A stretch of DNA of 64,000 nucleotides from Paenibacillus chondroitinus NBRC 15376 (GTDB lineage Bacteria; Bacillota; Bacilli; Paenibacillales; NBRC-103111), in assembly GCF_004000765.1 (NCBI RefSeq), contig NZ_BILW01000006.1, positions 62,001-126,000 of the forward strand, in the 5' to 3' direction. Numbering within the stretch: the stretch's first letter is position 1; each line of letters begins with the position of its first letter. Below the pieces are notes generated by a model. That model made no database searches. It saw only the letters and a program-made list of their open reading frames with translations, and was not told the origin of the DNA. Positions 54,701-63,283 of this stretch are shown piece after piece. A program made the translations under genes and the position numbers.

Positions 54701-55015
54701 GCTAAAGACGCACTCCATGAAGCAATTAACACCGCAATTGCTGTAAGAGAAAATGCAAGCGCAACACAAGCCGAAGTTGACAGTGCTCTCTCAGCACTCA
54801 ACGCTTCTATTGATACCTTCAAAGAAACAGCTAACAAGTCTGCAGACATAAACGGAGATGGAGACACCAACGTAGGAGACCTCGCGATTGTAGCTTATCA
54901 CTATGGCAAGAACTCCACCAGCACAGATTGGGCAAAAGCTAAGGTCGCTGATATGAACAACGATAACAAAATTGATATCTGGGATCTTGGGTATGTCGCA
55001 ACCAACATAAATTAA
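51731..55015 (+). CDS. Secreted GH10 xylanase with cohesin-like, FIVAR and dockerin modules
   Basis: 1094-residue endo-beta-1,4-xylanase. Modules: signal peptide about 1-33 (VAAA-G); FIVAR-like helical region about 35-115; a beta-sandwich of CBM type about 120-310; GH10 barrel about 325-805 with acid/base Glu517 in WDVLNEEV and nucleophile Glu696 in AYSELDL; cohesin-like domain about 820-955 (VYAQDITLSYD); FIVAR about 959-1035 (DKTALNTAITSAQ); type I dockerin about 1038-1094 with two Ca loops (DINGDGDTNVGDLA and DMNNDNKIDIWDLG). AAAGGAG precedes ATG 51731, and the 22 residues before it in the frame are rejected. Acts outside the cell on xylan; cre-like sites upstream. Confidence 0.92.
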   Translation: MNREKTLINVSRILVVIMLYSFFAFATVPVAAAGDERTHELNDLIAQAEALKAGNKEFPLQISQTDVGSDVNKAFPWVYDDELQDLDNAIEFARNGLTPVDEAITSLESAIVTFTGKIKADGSNPYFRLDPGPGKIPVKITAPTNVWTSRTPLDNRVPTDFAGGTFKMIPYPFADSKGKADVLQINYVHNGKTIFGGMSLQSPLSPSVDVPAGSTIEFDVYYPKSAQGKFMRWRIRNAGSDIDTYLREYEYNNLNPDWIGSYNGETWLLKHTSITATTGTSSNFILELHGENGRPAETGMLLVANIQITAPDPNGVALPNVVNKENQSVVSPLKNVYNRQNGTFMVGTIGTGAVTGTRANHYEIFVDGNNLKADATHPRGPNWLKSTTGEALSGATTTPGVGEFSFPTSSYQAIRDSGTPGQYKSHAHVLAWYNQAPAWMRQMIPATLPLGYNGTTNYYGLGNGVTTTVKVDKEMARRVQFNHTMYVMRHFLTTDTKYGSSVSRGVIPFNSWDVLNEEVHESRHSETIPADPNSWRQTLKNTNWLSAMSDDLIGGDISEHYIYLLFKYAHIAAPNATMAAAYKANYTNLPEYMKVDGHDNVGSIDAYIVNDPPKLTYNDYDISNRTKARTVYNMVRALNTAWLSDPLYDGRPLIEDIGIQGHDSIGKTLASDNQYAMALYASLIDEGLLSGIAYSELDLKIPTTTPGGGSVAPAVLNVKQSDALGYEYALMYKLFNKFAPYIDHIISWGVAGSGWQGSYVLFDSQSNANAGYYGAVNPDRFVLGHSYLDDFFDGEYEKLQNSYAIDLGDLGIYTPGNGEVKSLTATISANNNVTPESTFTAAVSLDSVTQSVYAQDITLSYDSTVFDYASVAGATTNIQVLIVDTATPGKVRIISVNIGGVAGTSTPVLNITFKVKSGIQNTTGTIAVSQAKAGGADGTVTSAGLSSKTISVGSIIHQVDKTALNTAITSAQTLYNSAVVGTQPGQYLQAAKDALHEAINTAIAVRENASATQAEVDSALSALNASIDTFKETANKSADINGDGDTNVGDLAIVAYHYGKNSTSTDWAKAKVADMNNDNKIDIWDLGYVATNIN

Positions 55016-55050
55016 TGCTATAGTTACACGCTATCCGTTAAATAGAAATC

Positions 55051-55108
55051 CCAATTGCAAAAAAAGACTGCCGCAATGAAGAGAAGCGGCAGTTTTTTTG
55101 CAATTGGG
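55051..55108 (+). terminator. Terminator after the GH10 gene
   Basis: Very long stem CCAATTGCAAAAAAAGACTG... pairing with ...CAGTTTTTTTGCAATTGG through GACTGCCGC / GCGGCAGT. Followed by 340 bases with a cre-like site but no gene. Confidence 0.93.
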
Positions 55109-55344
55109 CAAGAGGTTGGCTGCAGCTATCAAGCTGCACCTTCTGAGGCGTTGGAGAACGATCTGATTACTGCTTATGAAAGTATTCTTCACCATTTAAA
55201 TCTTTCGAAAATAGTACAAATGGCAAATACTTTAACCATGTAGTTTATCAAATTTCAAAGGTAAAATGGTAATGTAACCAAGTATTACATGTGTTTTCGG
55301 ATTCATTCTCCGAACTAGAGTTATGTGTAAAACACCCACATTTA

Positions 55345-55360
55345 TTGAAAACGCCTTCAT
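55345..55360. promoter_or_regulatory. cre-like site upstream of the GH30-type gene
   Basis: TTGAAAACGCCTTCAT matches TGNAANCGNNNNCA at every position. 94 bases ahead of the start codon. Confidence 0.6.
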
Positions 55361-55453
55361 GTTTTAAAGTGACATATGCCATTCAAATAATGTGGATTGG
55401 GATTGACTGCTCTAATTTCTCAACAAGAAGAAAGCTAAGGAGGAACACGTTGT

Positions 55454-58400
55454 ATGAATAGTTTTATTTGGCGAAAGACACTTGCGGTTAAGTTGGTGGG
55501 CGCATTGATGCTTTCAAGCATTGCCCCTGTGGCATATTCCATCCAGGTTCAGGAAGTTCAAGCAGCCGTGAATACCGCTCCTGTAACAGCCAATTGGTAC
55601 TCGACATATCAAACGATGGATGGTGTAGGCGCTGCCTATGCATACACGGATTCCATTCATATGCTGCAGCTTGCTGCTGCTGGGCATCAGGATACCGTCA
55701 GACATTTGCTAAATCTCACATTTAGCGAAAAAAATGGAACAGGACACGATATTGTACGTGTAATTATTGGGGATAACGGCGGTTTAACCGCCTCAGGCGC
55801 TACTGCAGCAAGTCCAGGTTTCAATCCAGTAACAGGTTTGTTGGCAGATACTTCGAAACCAGGCTTCGACGTTGAGGGGAATCCTATTCCCATGAGAGGA
55901 ACTGCTGGACAGTACGGTTATAAAATTGAAGCTGAGAACCGTTATGCCGACGGTAATACAGATAGTATTTGGCCTAACGAGCCGGAGCACGCACCGGGTA
56001 CGTTGGTGCCGGTTGATGGATTTATTTGGGATTATCCGTCTTGGAATCTGCCGATTGCTAATGACGATGGAGGACCCACCAACCTCCTCGGAGCCTCTGA
56101 CCGAGATCCAGTAGTTATTAAGAACGGTCCGCGTACCCGAAAAGAGCTGTTCGATTTCGACCAGGTGTGGACAATGCGTCAGGCGATGCAGTATGGTGTC
56201 AAGCAATTCTACGCCTGTACATGGACGGTTCCTTATTGGATGAGCAATTCTTCAACCAACTCTCCTAGCAAGATTGTCCGAGGAGACACGGCAACCATTG
56301 ATGGTAAAGTAGTAAAGATCTACTACCAGGCTTATGCCGATTATCTTGTCAATTATATTCGAGGCATGTGGGAGCAGTGGGGAATTCCGATAACTCATAT
56401 CAATCCTTTTAATGAAGTTGATCTTGCCGGCGGAACTGCTGACTATGTTCGGGAGCTGATAAACGGCTACATTGGACCTACCTTGAAGAAGTCCATGCAG
56501 CCAGGCGGAGCCTTGTATGATATTAAGAATCCAGACGGTAAGATTATTGATTTTATACCTCAACTTGCTGCCGTCGATGGTACTAATCTTAGTGCGTCCT
56601 TAAGTAGAGGCGGTTTGGCTTTCCAAGATACAGATCCAGATAATGCATTAGATAAAAATCCGTATCTTGATGTGTTTACCACACATTTATATGGGACTGT
56701 AGGCATCGGAACGGATGAAACAAAGCTGTACCATACAGGTGACTTTTCCAAAAGTCCTTTAGATTATACAAAAGACGGGTCCAAGTATCCAGAATACTTG
56801 AATAAATATAAACTCTGGCAGGCAGAGTTTATGAATCAGGACACCGCGGACGGATCAGCAGGTGCGTATACGCAGCGGTACGGTAATCAGAACATAAATG
56901 ATGCCGTGCGTTGGTCCAACCTGCTGACCAATATGTTCACTAGCAATCCAGGCTTTAACGGGTTCGTTTGGTGGAGTATGTGGGATAGTAATGGTGCAGA
57001 CGGCTCTGATTTGATACGTTTCGTAACAACGAACTCTCAGCAGGAACCCGGAAGAATTAGCACGTTGACAGGCGAATACCGAGCATTCAAGCGCTTTTAT
57101 GGCTATGGCCATTTTTCACGTTTTATGAATCCTGGTGATGTACGTTTTGATGTTACAAGAACACCAGCTGAAGATATTAATATTGTCGGCTTTAAGAATC
57201 CGAACACGAATGATTTTGCTCTCACGGTTTCTAACGCCAAAAATGATGACAGCGTTCAACCCTTAGAGTTTACACTGAAGGACTTCCCTTCGGGGACAAC
57301 GAGTGTAACCGTCTTCCGTACCTCGGGCAGTGAGAATCAAAAGAAGTTAGCCACGATTCCAGTGAGTAACGGCAAATTTGTTATCGACATCCCGTCGGCT
57401 AGCATCGTTACGATTGTACCGTCCCAGGGGACCTATGCCACGTACAACGGTCTTGATAGTGAGCGTGATATTTTCTCCTCACTTGAGGCGGAGGGAAATG
57501 ACAACGGCGTGAATGGAGACACTGCTGGAAACGCGGGACGTGATAATGAGGCTGTCACCTTGAGTGAGGAAAAATACCTTTCCTACAAAAATATTAACTT
57601 TGCAGATGGCTCCGCTAACGGCGGGGTGGTTCGTAGACACTTGTTATACCTTACAGCGCAAGCCAAGTCGGCAAAAGGAGGCAAGCTTCAAGCCTACGTT
57701 CTGCCGGTGGGAACAGCTGTGAGCAGCACCGCCGATATTGTATCCAAAGGTACGCCAGTAGCTGAAATTCTCGTTCCTGCTAATGATAAATACGGTAAGT
57801 ATCAGGATATGGTTGATACAGGCGACCTCAGCGCGTATGGTCATAAGGATCTCTATATCGTATCTGGTGATACGATCACCGTTGACCGCTTCTTATTCGG
57901 AGCAAATGACTCCGATTGGAGTGCCACTGCTAACAACTCGACGGTGCTCATTCCGGGCAACATTTTACAGAACGGTGATTTTGATACTGCAACAGCCGCT
58001 AATACAAACAATTGGTCAGCAGGCCGTTATAATAAAGGGATGTTTGAACAGACCGTCTCAGGGCCTATTTTAACTGCGGATACCATCCAGAGTTACTCGG
58101 GTATTTCTCGTTATCTGAAAAACAATTCTACATCAAAGGTTGCCGGCTCCGGGAAAGTTGCAAATCGTATTGACGCCCCAGACCAGTACGACGGAATGTG
58201 GCAGGATGTCACAGGCAAGCTGACTAAAGGGGACAAATACAACTTCAAGGGCTACTTCCTCTCCATGAAGAGTCGTCCGGAGAGCTATGATATTGCTGCT
58301 GAAAATCCGGGGGATGTGGAAGCCGCGTTGGTGTACTACGACAGCACAGGGAAGCAACTTGGTATGAATCCTATTAATAACCGGGACATGCCTGAACCTT

Positions 58401-60868
58401 ACCCAGCTCGTGAAGCCGGAGATGCTGCTTATTGGAGCAACGGAAAGTTTATCGGGCGCATTCTGGAGGGCGGACCGGTCGGTTTAAGCTCATTCCAGCC
58501 AGTCGATGTTAAAGTGGCGGATTGGCACGAAACACCGAACCAACCGTTTACTTATAACGAACCAGAGGGGACGGCCAAAGTAGCCCTGGTTGTGTATGCT
58601 AAGGATTCCAATATTCTCTATGCAGACCAGCTATCGCTTACGCCCGAAGTAACGTCAAACTATAGTCTTTTTATTAACGGAATCCAGCTTTCGGATTTTG
58701 ATGCAAGTAAGTTGGATTATACGTACTCGGTATCAGGCAATTCCCTACCGGTAGTAACCGCTTCTTCCAGTGATAAAAATGAAATCGTAAGTATCTCACA
58801 AGCGGACAGTGCTCAAGGAACGGCTGTTGTCCGGTTTATCAAAGGCCAAAATATTAAAACGTATAAGATTGCTTTTAGTACAAATGAAGTCATCAGCTTC
58901 GCGAACGGCCTTCCAACCGGATGGCAGGTAGCTAATCCGTCGGACCCTCAAACTGCTATTACGTATAGTACGGCAGGAGAGGTAACGATTGCTACCACAA
59001 AGGGGGATGCCGATTATCCAAATAGCTCGAATGTGCTGCAATTCCCGGGCTCGGCGAGTGGCAACTGGACGCTCACAGCGAGACTTACCGTGAATAAAGC
59101 GCTGAATGATTCCACTATAGCAGAGCTTTCACAAGTAGGGCTTGGCATTAATCGCCCTTCAACAGGTGAGTTTTATAGAATCAATGCAAGAAAAGTCGCG
59201 CCTAATATTAAGGTGAATTATTCGGGTAAAACAGGTACCAGCACGTACTCGGGTAACACGAACCAAACTAATTTAACAGGTACAGTTTATGATCTTCGTA
59301 TAGTGAAGGAAGGCAATATTGTACAGGGGTATTTCTCCACGAATGGCGGTTCAAGCTGGCTTGCTATGGGGAATACGACGACATTTACTCCGGCCTTTTT
59401 TGATGATGCCAAATTGGAACTATACGGGGCTAACTTTAGTGCAACAACAGATTTGAATGTGAAATTTTCAAATGTCTCCTTAGTGAAAACTATAGCAGAG
59501 GCAGGAGAAGTTGACTCGGATCAACAAGCTGTGGAGCAAGCAGCAGCATTGATTGGTACCCGGCTGGCTGTTCCGAATGCAACCGGTGATGATGAAGCCA
59601 CACTGAAAGAAAAAGCACAAACGCTACTCGATAACGATGCTAATCTGGGCGCCCTTGGAGTTACCAGTACAATTCTCTATGAGGATGGTAAATTTGCGTT
59701 GCGTATTTCCAAAGGAGCTTCGAGTGTAAGTGTCAGTTCGTTTACTATTGTAGGGGGAATAGAAGACACAACGCCACCTACATGGACCCAAGGAAGCACA
59801 CTTGAAGAAAGTATTGTAACAAGTACGGGACTGACATTAAAGTGGCCCGCGGCTGAGGACGCTAACGGGGTAGCTGGCTACAGAATATTCAATGGTATTG
59901 ATGAAGTGCCTATTACTGTAGCTGGAAATGTATATAGTCATACTATTACTGGATTAACGCCGAATACTACCTATACATTCAAGGTTGAGGCAGGGGATCA
60001 TGCCGGAAATTGGAGCACAAACGGTCCGTCAAAATCAGTAACCACATCTCCGGGCACCGCAACTACGGCGACAGTAACAGGCCCAGGAAATGTTGCTCCT
60101 GGCCAATCCTTTCAAGTAAACTATGGCTTGGCAAATGTATCAGATGACCTATACGCTCAGGATATCACCGTAAACTTTAATGCCTCGCAGCTTGAACTGC
60201 AAAGCGTTCAATCCTTGAAGCCAGGTTTTGTAGTCATTGACAAACGCGAAGTGGTTCCAGGCAAAGTGCGTATCCTAGCCTATTCTCAAGGGGAGGAGAA
60301 CGCGGTGAGTGGAAGCGGCGTCCTTCTTCAGCTACAGTTTAAGGCATTTGCTACGAGCAGTACAGCAACAAGTACCGTTACCTTGTCGGATGTGAAGGTT
60401 TCAAACGACAGAGGAACTGTCAATTCAGTGGGCAGCGGTTCTGCGTATAGTGTAGTCATTAGCAGCGTAAACGAAGTTAATAAAACTGCATTGAATAATG
60501 CTATTCAAACGGCATCCGCAGCTCTGAGCGATACGACCGAAGGTACTCTATGGGGACAATATGCAGTCGGTTCTAAAGCTGCATTGCAAGCGGCTATCAG
60601 CGATGCACAAGCCACGGCAGCGAATACCTCAACTACGCAAGAGCAGGTAGACCAAGCGGTCTTGCAACTGAACGGTGCGCTGCAAACATTTAATAGTTCT
60701 ATTCAAACTCAAGCTACAATCGGTGATCTGGGCATTTTGGCTAAGCATTACAATAAGTCATCGGATTCATCAGACTGGAGCCTCTTTAAGCGTTACGATA
60801 CAAATAATAGTGGTCAGATTGATATTGCCGATCTGGCGTACATCGCAAGACTAATCTTGAATAACTAA
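55454..60868 (+). CDS. Giant secreted GH30-type glycosidase with CBMs, Fn3, cohesin-like, FIVAR and degenerate dockerin modules
   Basis: 1804-residue secreted enzyme. Signal peptide about 1-37 (VQA); catalytic (beta/alpha)8 plus beta domain about 45-665, with acid/base Glu321 in NPFNEVD and nucleophile Glu458 in WQAEFMN; CBM6-like region about 675-820 (SLEAEGNDNG); CBM4/9-like about 835-1070 (NILQNGDFDTA); cadherin-like strand domain about 1075-1150; DUF1349-like about 1150-1355; Fn3 about 1440-1530 (TPPTWTQGSTL); cohesin-like about 1538-1665 (LYAQDITVNFN); FIVAR about 1675-1752; dockerin-like tail 1750-1804. The first Ca loop of the dockerin lacks its DxNxD part; the second (DTNNSGQIDIADLA) is intact. 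AAGGAGG precedes ATG 55454. GH30 includes glucuronoxylanases, but the exact subfamily is not certain. Confidence 0.88.
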   Translation: MNSFIWRKTLAVKLVGALMLSSIAPVAYSIQVQEVQAAVNTAPVTANWYSTYQTMDGVGAAYAYTDSIHMLQLAAAGHQDTVRHLLNLTFSEKNGTGHDIVRVIIGDNGGLTASGATAASPGFNPVTGLLADTSKPGFDVEGNPIPMRGTAGQYGYKIEAENRYADGNTDSIWPNEPEHAPGTLVPVDGFIWDYPSWNLPIANDDGGPTNLLGASDRDPVVIKNGPRTRKELFDFDQVWTMRQAMQYGVKQFYACTWTVPYWMSNSSTNSPSKIVRGDTATIDGKVVKIYYQAYADYLVNYIRGMWEQWGIPITHINPFNEVDLAGGTADYVRELINGYIGPTLKKSMQPGGALYDIKNPDGKIIDFIPQLAAVDGTNLSASLSRGGLAFQDTDPDNALDKNPYLDVFTTHLYGTVGIGTDETKLYHTGDFSKSPLDYTKDGSKYPEYLNKYKLWQAEFMNQDTADGSAGAYTQRYGNQNINDAVRWSNLLTNMFTSNPGFNGFVWWSMWDSNGADGSDLIRFVTTNSQQEPGRISTLTGEYRAFKRFYGYGHFSRFMNPGDVRFDVTRTPAEDINIVGFKNPNTNDFALTVSNAKNDDSVQPLEFTLKDFPSGTTSVTVFRTSGSENQKKLATIPVSNGKFVIDIPSASIVTIVPSQGTYATYNGLDSERDIFSSLEAEGNDNGVNGDTAGNAGRDNEAVTLSEEKYLSYKNINFADGSANGGVVRRHLLYLTAQAKSAKGGKLQAYVLPVGTAVSSTADIVSKGTPVAEILVPANDKYGKYQDMVDTGDLSAYGHKDLYIVSGDTITVDRFLFGANDSDWSATANNSTVLIPGNILQNGDFDTATAANTNNWSAGRYNKGMFEQTVSGPILTADTIQSYSGISRYLKNNSTSKVAGSGKVANRIDAPDQYDGMWQDVTGKLTKGDKYNFKGYFLSMKSRPESYDIAAENPGDVEAALVYYDSTGKQLGMNPINNRDMPEPYPAREAGDAAYWSNGKFIGRILEGGPVGLSSFQPVDVKVADWHETPNQPFTYNEPEGTAKVALVVYAKDSNILYADQLSLTPEVTSNYSLFINGIQLSDFDASKLDYTYSVSGNSLPVVTASSSDKNEIVSISQADSAQGTAVVRFIKGQNIKTYKIAFSTNEVISFANGLPTGWQVANPSDPQTAITYSTAGEVTIATTKGDADYPNSSNVLQFPGSASGNWTLTARLTVNKALNDSTIAELSQVGLGINRPSTGEFYRINARKVAPNIKVNYSGKTGTSTYSGNTNQTNLTGTVYDLRIVKEGNIVQGYFSTNGGSSWLAMGNTTTFTPAFFDDAKLELYGANFSATTDLNVKFSNVSLVKTIAEAGEVDSDQQAVEQAAALIGTRLAVPNATGDDEATLKEKAQTLLDNDANLGALGVTSTILYEDGKFALRISKGASSVSVSSFTIVGGIEDTTPPTWTQGSTLEESIVTSTGLTLKWPAAEDANGVAGYRIFNGIDEVPITVAGNVYSHTITGLTPNTTYTFKVEAGDHAGNWSTNGPSKSVTTSPGTATTATVTGPGNVAPGQSFQVNYGLANVSDDLYAQDITVNFNASQLELQSVQSLKPGFVVIDKREVVPGKVRILAYSQGEENAVSGSGVLLQLQFKAFATSSTATSTVTLSDVKVSNDRGTVNSVGSGSAYSVVISSVNEVNKTALNNAIQTASAALSDTTEGTLWGQYAVGSKAALQAAISDAQATAANTSTTQEQVDQAVLQLNGALQTFNSSIQTQATIGDLGILAKHYNKSSDSSDWSLFKRYDTNNSGQIDIADLAYIARLILNN

Positions 60869-60897
60869 AGATAAGAATCAAAGTGGAAGGTAGTCTT

Positions 60898-60943
60898 ATA
60901 AACAGCCCTCGGTTGCTCACTAAGAGCGCCTAGGGCTGTTTAT
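60898..60943 (+). terminator. Terminator after the GH30-type gene
   Basis: Stem ATAAACAGCCCT / AGGGCTGTTTAT with a 22-base loop; T-rich on both strands. Confidence 0.85.
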
Positions 60944-61001
60944 ATTCGCCCGAGCAATTCATGGAAAAGAAGAATTAGAATCAAGCCTAAGTTCGTAGAT
61001 G

Positions 61002-61038
61002 GTATGTTCTATACTTTTTGTAGTATGTTCTATACTTT
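61002..61038. promoter_or_regulatory. Two direct repeats GTATGTTCTATACTTT, candidate AraC-type binding sites
   Basis: Identical 16-mers at 61002-61017 and 61023-61038, 21-base pitch (two helical turns). Lie about 105-140 bases before the AraC gene start and after the terminator, so probably sites for autoregulation. Confidence 0.6.
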
Positions 61039-61143
61039 ATGGAGTAAACTTTCTTGAATCCAGAAATATCCCATAATATAATTAAATTCAATAAGTAGGT
61101 ATTGGATTAGCTGTATAATTTTATATTGGAAAGGATAATTTCT

Positions 61144-61965
61144 ATGGAATATATCGAAATTAATCCCCAGATTGAATTATTCATTAATAGACACTCCACA
61201 CCCACTTGGATTATTGAGGATGCCACAACAGATTTTATTGATTTAACCTATATTTTCAAGGGAAGAGCTTACTACTCCATTAATGGCATCGTGCATGAAG
61301 TTAATCAAGGTGATCTTATATGTATTCCAAAAGGCAGCCGTCGAAGTGCCACCACTGACCCCAATAATTTGATGACCAGTTATGCACTAAACATTCATCT
61401 TTATGATCTTAAAGGCAAAGACGTTCATTTACCGTTTCCATTAATATCGCATATCGGTGAGCCGGAGGAACTGCATTCCTTATACAATGAATTGACATTT
61501 GAATGGTTAAAGAAAAATAAAGGTCATGAAATGAAAGCGCGTGCATTGCTGCTTCTAATTCTCCATTATTATTTCAAGTCTCTGTATTATAAAGGTAACA
61601 ATGTGAATATAGACAAACGGATTCAGAAGGCCATTAGATACATATTAAGTAACTTGCAGAATCAAATTGAGGTTGAAGAGCTAGCTGCTATTACCGGTTT
61701 AACTACCGCTTATTTTGGAACATTATTTAAGAAATACATGGGAGCATCCGTTAAGGAATATATCAACAGAATGAAAATTAACAATGCTGAGAATATTCTA
61801 CTTAGCGGTGAATTTACCGTCCAGGAGGCTGCTTATAAATGCGGTTTTGAAGACATTTATTATTTCAGCAAGCTATTTAAAAAAATAAAGGGTTTTCCTC
61901 CTTCCAGAATTTTAATAGAAAGTAGCAGATCTGATCGGCAGGAATTTGAAATCGTAAACAAGTAA
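61144..61965 (+). CDS. AraC-family regulator of the xylan locus
   Basis: 273-residue regulator with an N-terminal cupin-like domain (about 20-95; YIFKGRAYYSINGIVHEV, GDLICIPKGS) and C-terminal AraC HTH pair (about 165-265; ELAAITGLTTAYFGTLFKKY, VQEAAYKCGFEDIYYFSKLF, ending KIKGFPPSRI). AAAGGATAA precedes ATG 61144; the six-residue longer frame is less likely. It lies between the secreted xylanases and the uptake permeases, so it likely activates one or both in response to xylo-oligosaccharides. Confidence 0.92.
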   Translation: MEYIEINPQIELFINRHSTPTWIIEDATTDFIDLTYIFKGRAYYSINGIVHEVNQGDLICIPKGSRRSATTDPNNLMTSYALNIHLYDLKGKDVHLPFPLISHIGEPEELHSLYNELTFEWLKKNKGHEMKARALLLLILHYYFKSLYYKGNNVNIDKRIQKAIRYILSNLQNQIEVEELAAITGLTTAYFGTLFKKYMGASVKEYINRMKINNAENILLSGEFTVQEAAYKCGFEDIYYFSKLFKKIKGFPPSRILIESSRSDRQEFEIVNK

Positions 61966-61969
61966 AAAC

Positions 61970-62001
61970 AGGACTTATCGCGGAAGCGGTAGGTCCTTTC
62001 T
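61970..62001 (+). terminator. Terminator after the AraC gene
   Basis: Stem AGGACTTATCGC / GCGGTAGGTCCT with GAA loop, followed by TTCTTC. The region to 62307 has no gene. Confidence 0.75.
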
Positions 62002-62184
62002 TCATGCAAGTAGTGGCGACAAAAGCTTTAAAACGATTGCTTTCAGAACAAAATATCGAGTGGGATTGAACTGACAAGAACCTTGGAAATTTCTGAGGTT
62101 CTTTTTCATGCTGGAGATATCCGTCCGTTTAACAAAAATATTATCCATAATTAATACAAAAGGTAAAAAGTTTGTCCATGGATA

Positions 62185-62200
62185 TTGAAAGCGCTTAAAA
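62185..62200. promoter_or_regulatory. cre-like site ahead of the transporter genes
   Basis: TTGAAAGCGCTTAAAA has the CcpA core TGAAAGCGCTT and one mismatch to TGNAANCGNNNNCA, 108 bases before the permease start. Confidence 0.55.
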
Positions 62201-62307
62201 TTACAATTCAAATATGAAAAAAGTCCTCGGAAACTCAGGATTGGTTTTTCTGACGCATCTGATGCAAGCAACAATAATTAAAAAATACAAAGAGGTGAGT
62301 ACACCAA

Positions 62308-63270
62308 ATGGAGAGGAACGATTTGATGAAAACAGAAACTAGCACTACAACCTCCATTCCTGCTGTCAAAGGAGGTGGCATTGCCTACTTGAAAAGACAA
62401 TGGCCACTTTACGTAATGATGGTCGTACCAATGGTATTTTTCATCATTTTTAGGTACATCCCGATGGCAGGCGTTGTGGTTGCTTTTAAAGACTACAACA
62501 TTTTCAAAGGAGTTTGGGCCAGTCCATGGGTAGGTTTCGCAGTCTTTAAAGAAATCTTTGCCATGCCCGAATTTTATAAGGCACTTCGTAACACCCTCAT
62601 GTTGAACGTGCTCGGATTGCTAACCTTTCCGGTTCCTATTCTATTAGCACTTCTTCTGAATGAACTTCGCGTGCAATGGTATAAGAAGCTAAGCCAGACA
62701 TTAATGTATTTGCCCCATTTTATTTCGTGGGTCATCGTAGGAGGGATGGCTATCGAGTTGCTCTCGACCAATAATGGTTCGATTAATCATATGCTGATGG
62801 CGATCGGCGCTTCCCCCATTCCATTCTTGGAAAAACCGGCTTTATGGATTGCAACCTATGTTGGAACAGGGGTTTGGCGTAATGCCGGGTGGGGAACGAT
62901 CCTGTATTTGGCAGCACTTACGGGAATAAATAAGGAGTTGTATGAAGCAGCAGAAGTAGATGGTGCGACTCGTATGCGCAAGATTTGGCACATTACTTTA
63001 CCGGGCATTAAGCCAACCATTGTCGTCCTGTTTATTCTTCAAATCGGGAATATGGCTAATATCAGCTTCGAGCAACCTTATGTTCTGAAGAACTCATATG
63101 TGATGGATTATGCTCAAGTAATCAGCACTTATGTATATTCTGTAGGAATTCAGTCGGCAAGATTCGCACTTGCAACGGCTGTCGGTTTGTTTCAATCAGT
63201 AGTCGGATTAATTCTTCTTCTGTCGGCAGAGTTCATTTCGAGAAAAATCAATAATCAGGGCATTTTTTAA
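62308..63270 (+). CDS. Sugar ABC transporter permease, LplB type
   Basis: 320-residue inner-membrane permease with six membrane segments and EAA loop EAAEVDGATRMRKIW followed by LPGIKP. Closely similar to the permease at the window start. AGAGGTGAG lies about 7 bases before ATG 62308; ATG 62326 is an alternative. With the next gene it forms the membrane pore of an importer; by position it likely takes up xylo-oligosaccharides or aldouronates released by the GH10 and GH30-type enzymes, as in other Paenibacillus (known for strain JDR-2). Confidence 0.93.
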   Translation: MERNDLMKTETSTTTSIPAVKGGGIAYLKRQWPLYVMMVVPMVFFIIFRYIPMAGVVVAFKDYNIFKGVWASPWVGFAVFKEIFAMPEFYKALRNTLMLNVLGLLTFPVPILLALLLNELRVQWYKKLSQTLMYLPHFISWVIVGGMAIELLSTNNGSINHMLMAIGASPIPFLEKPALWIATYVGTGVWRNAGWGTILYLAALTGINKELYEAAEVDGATRMRKIWHITLPGIKPTIVVLFILQIGNMANISFEQPYVLKNSYVMDYAQVISTYVYSVGIQSARFALATAVGLFQSVVGLILLLSAEFISRKINNQGIF

Positions 63271-63283
63271 TGGGGGTACATGT

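Noticed and set aside
53967-54769. Reverse-strand frames inside the GH10 gene
   Set aside because: Antisense shadows of the coding repeats in the cohesin and FIVAR modules.
55055-55243. 62-residue frame after the GH10 gene
   Set aside because: Begins inside the terminator hairpin and has no ribosome site.
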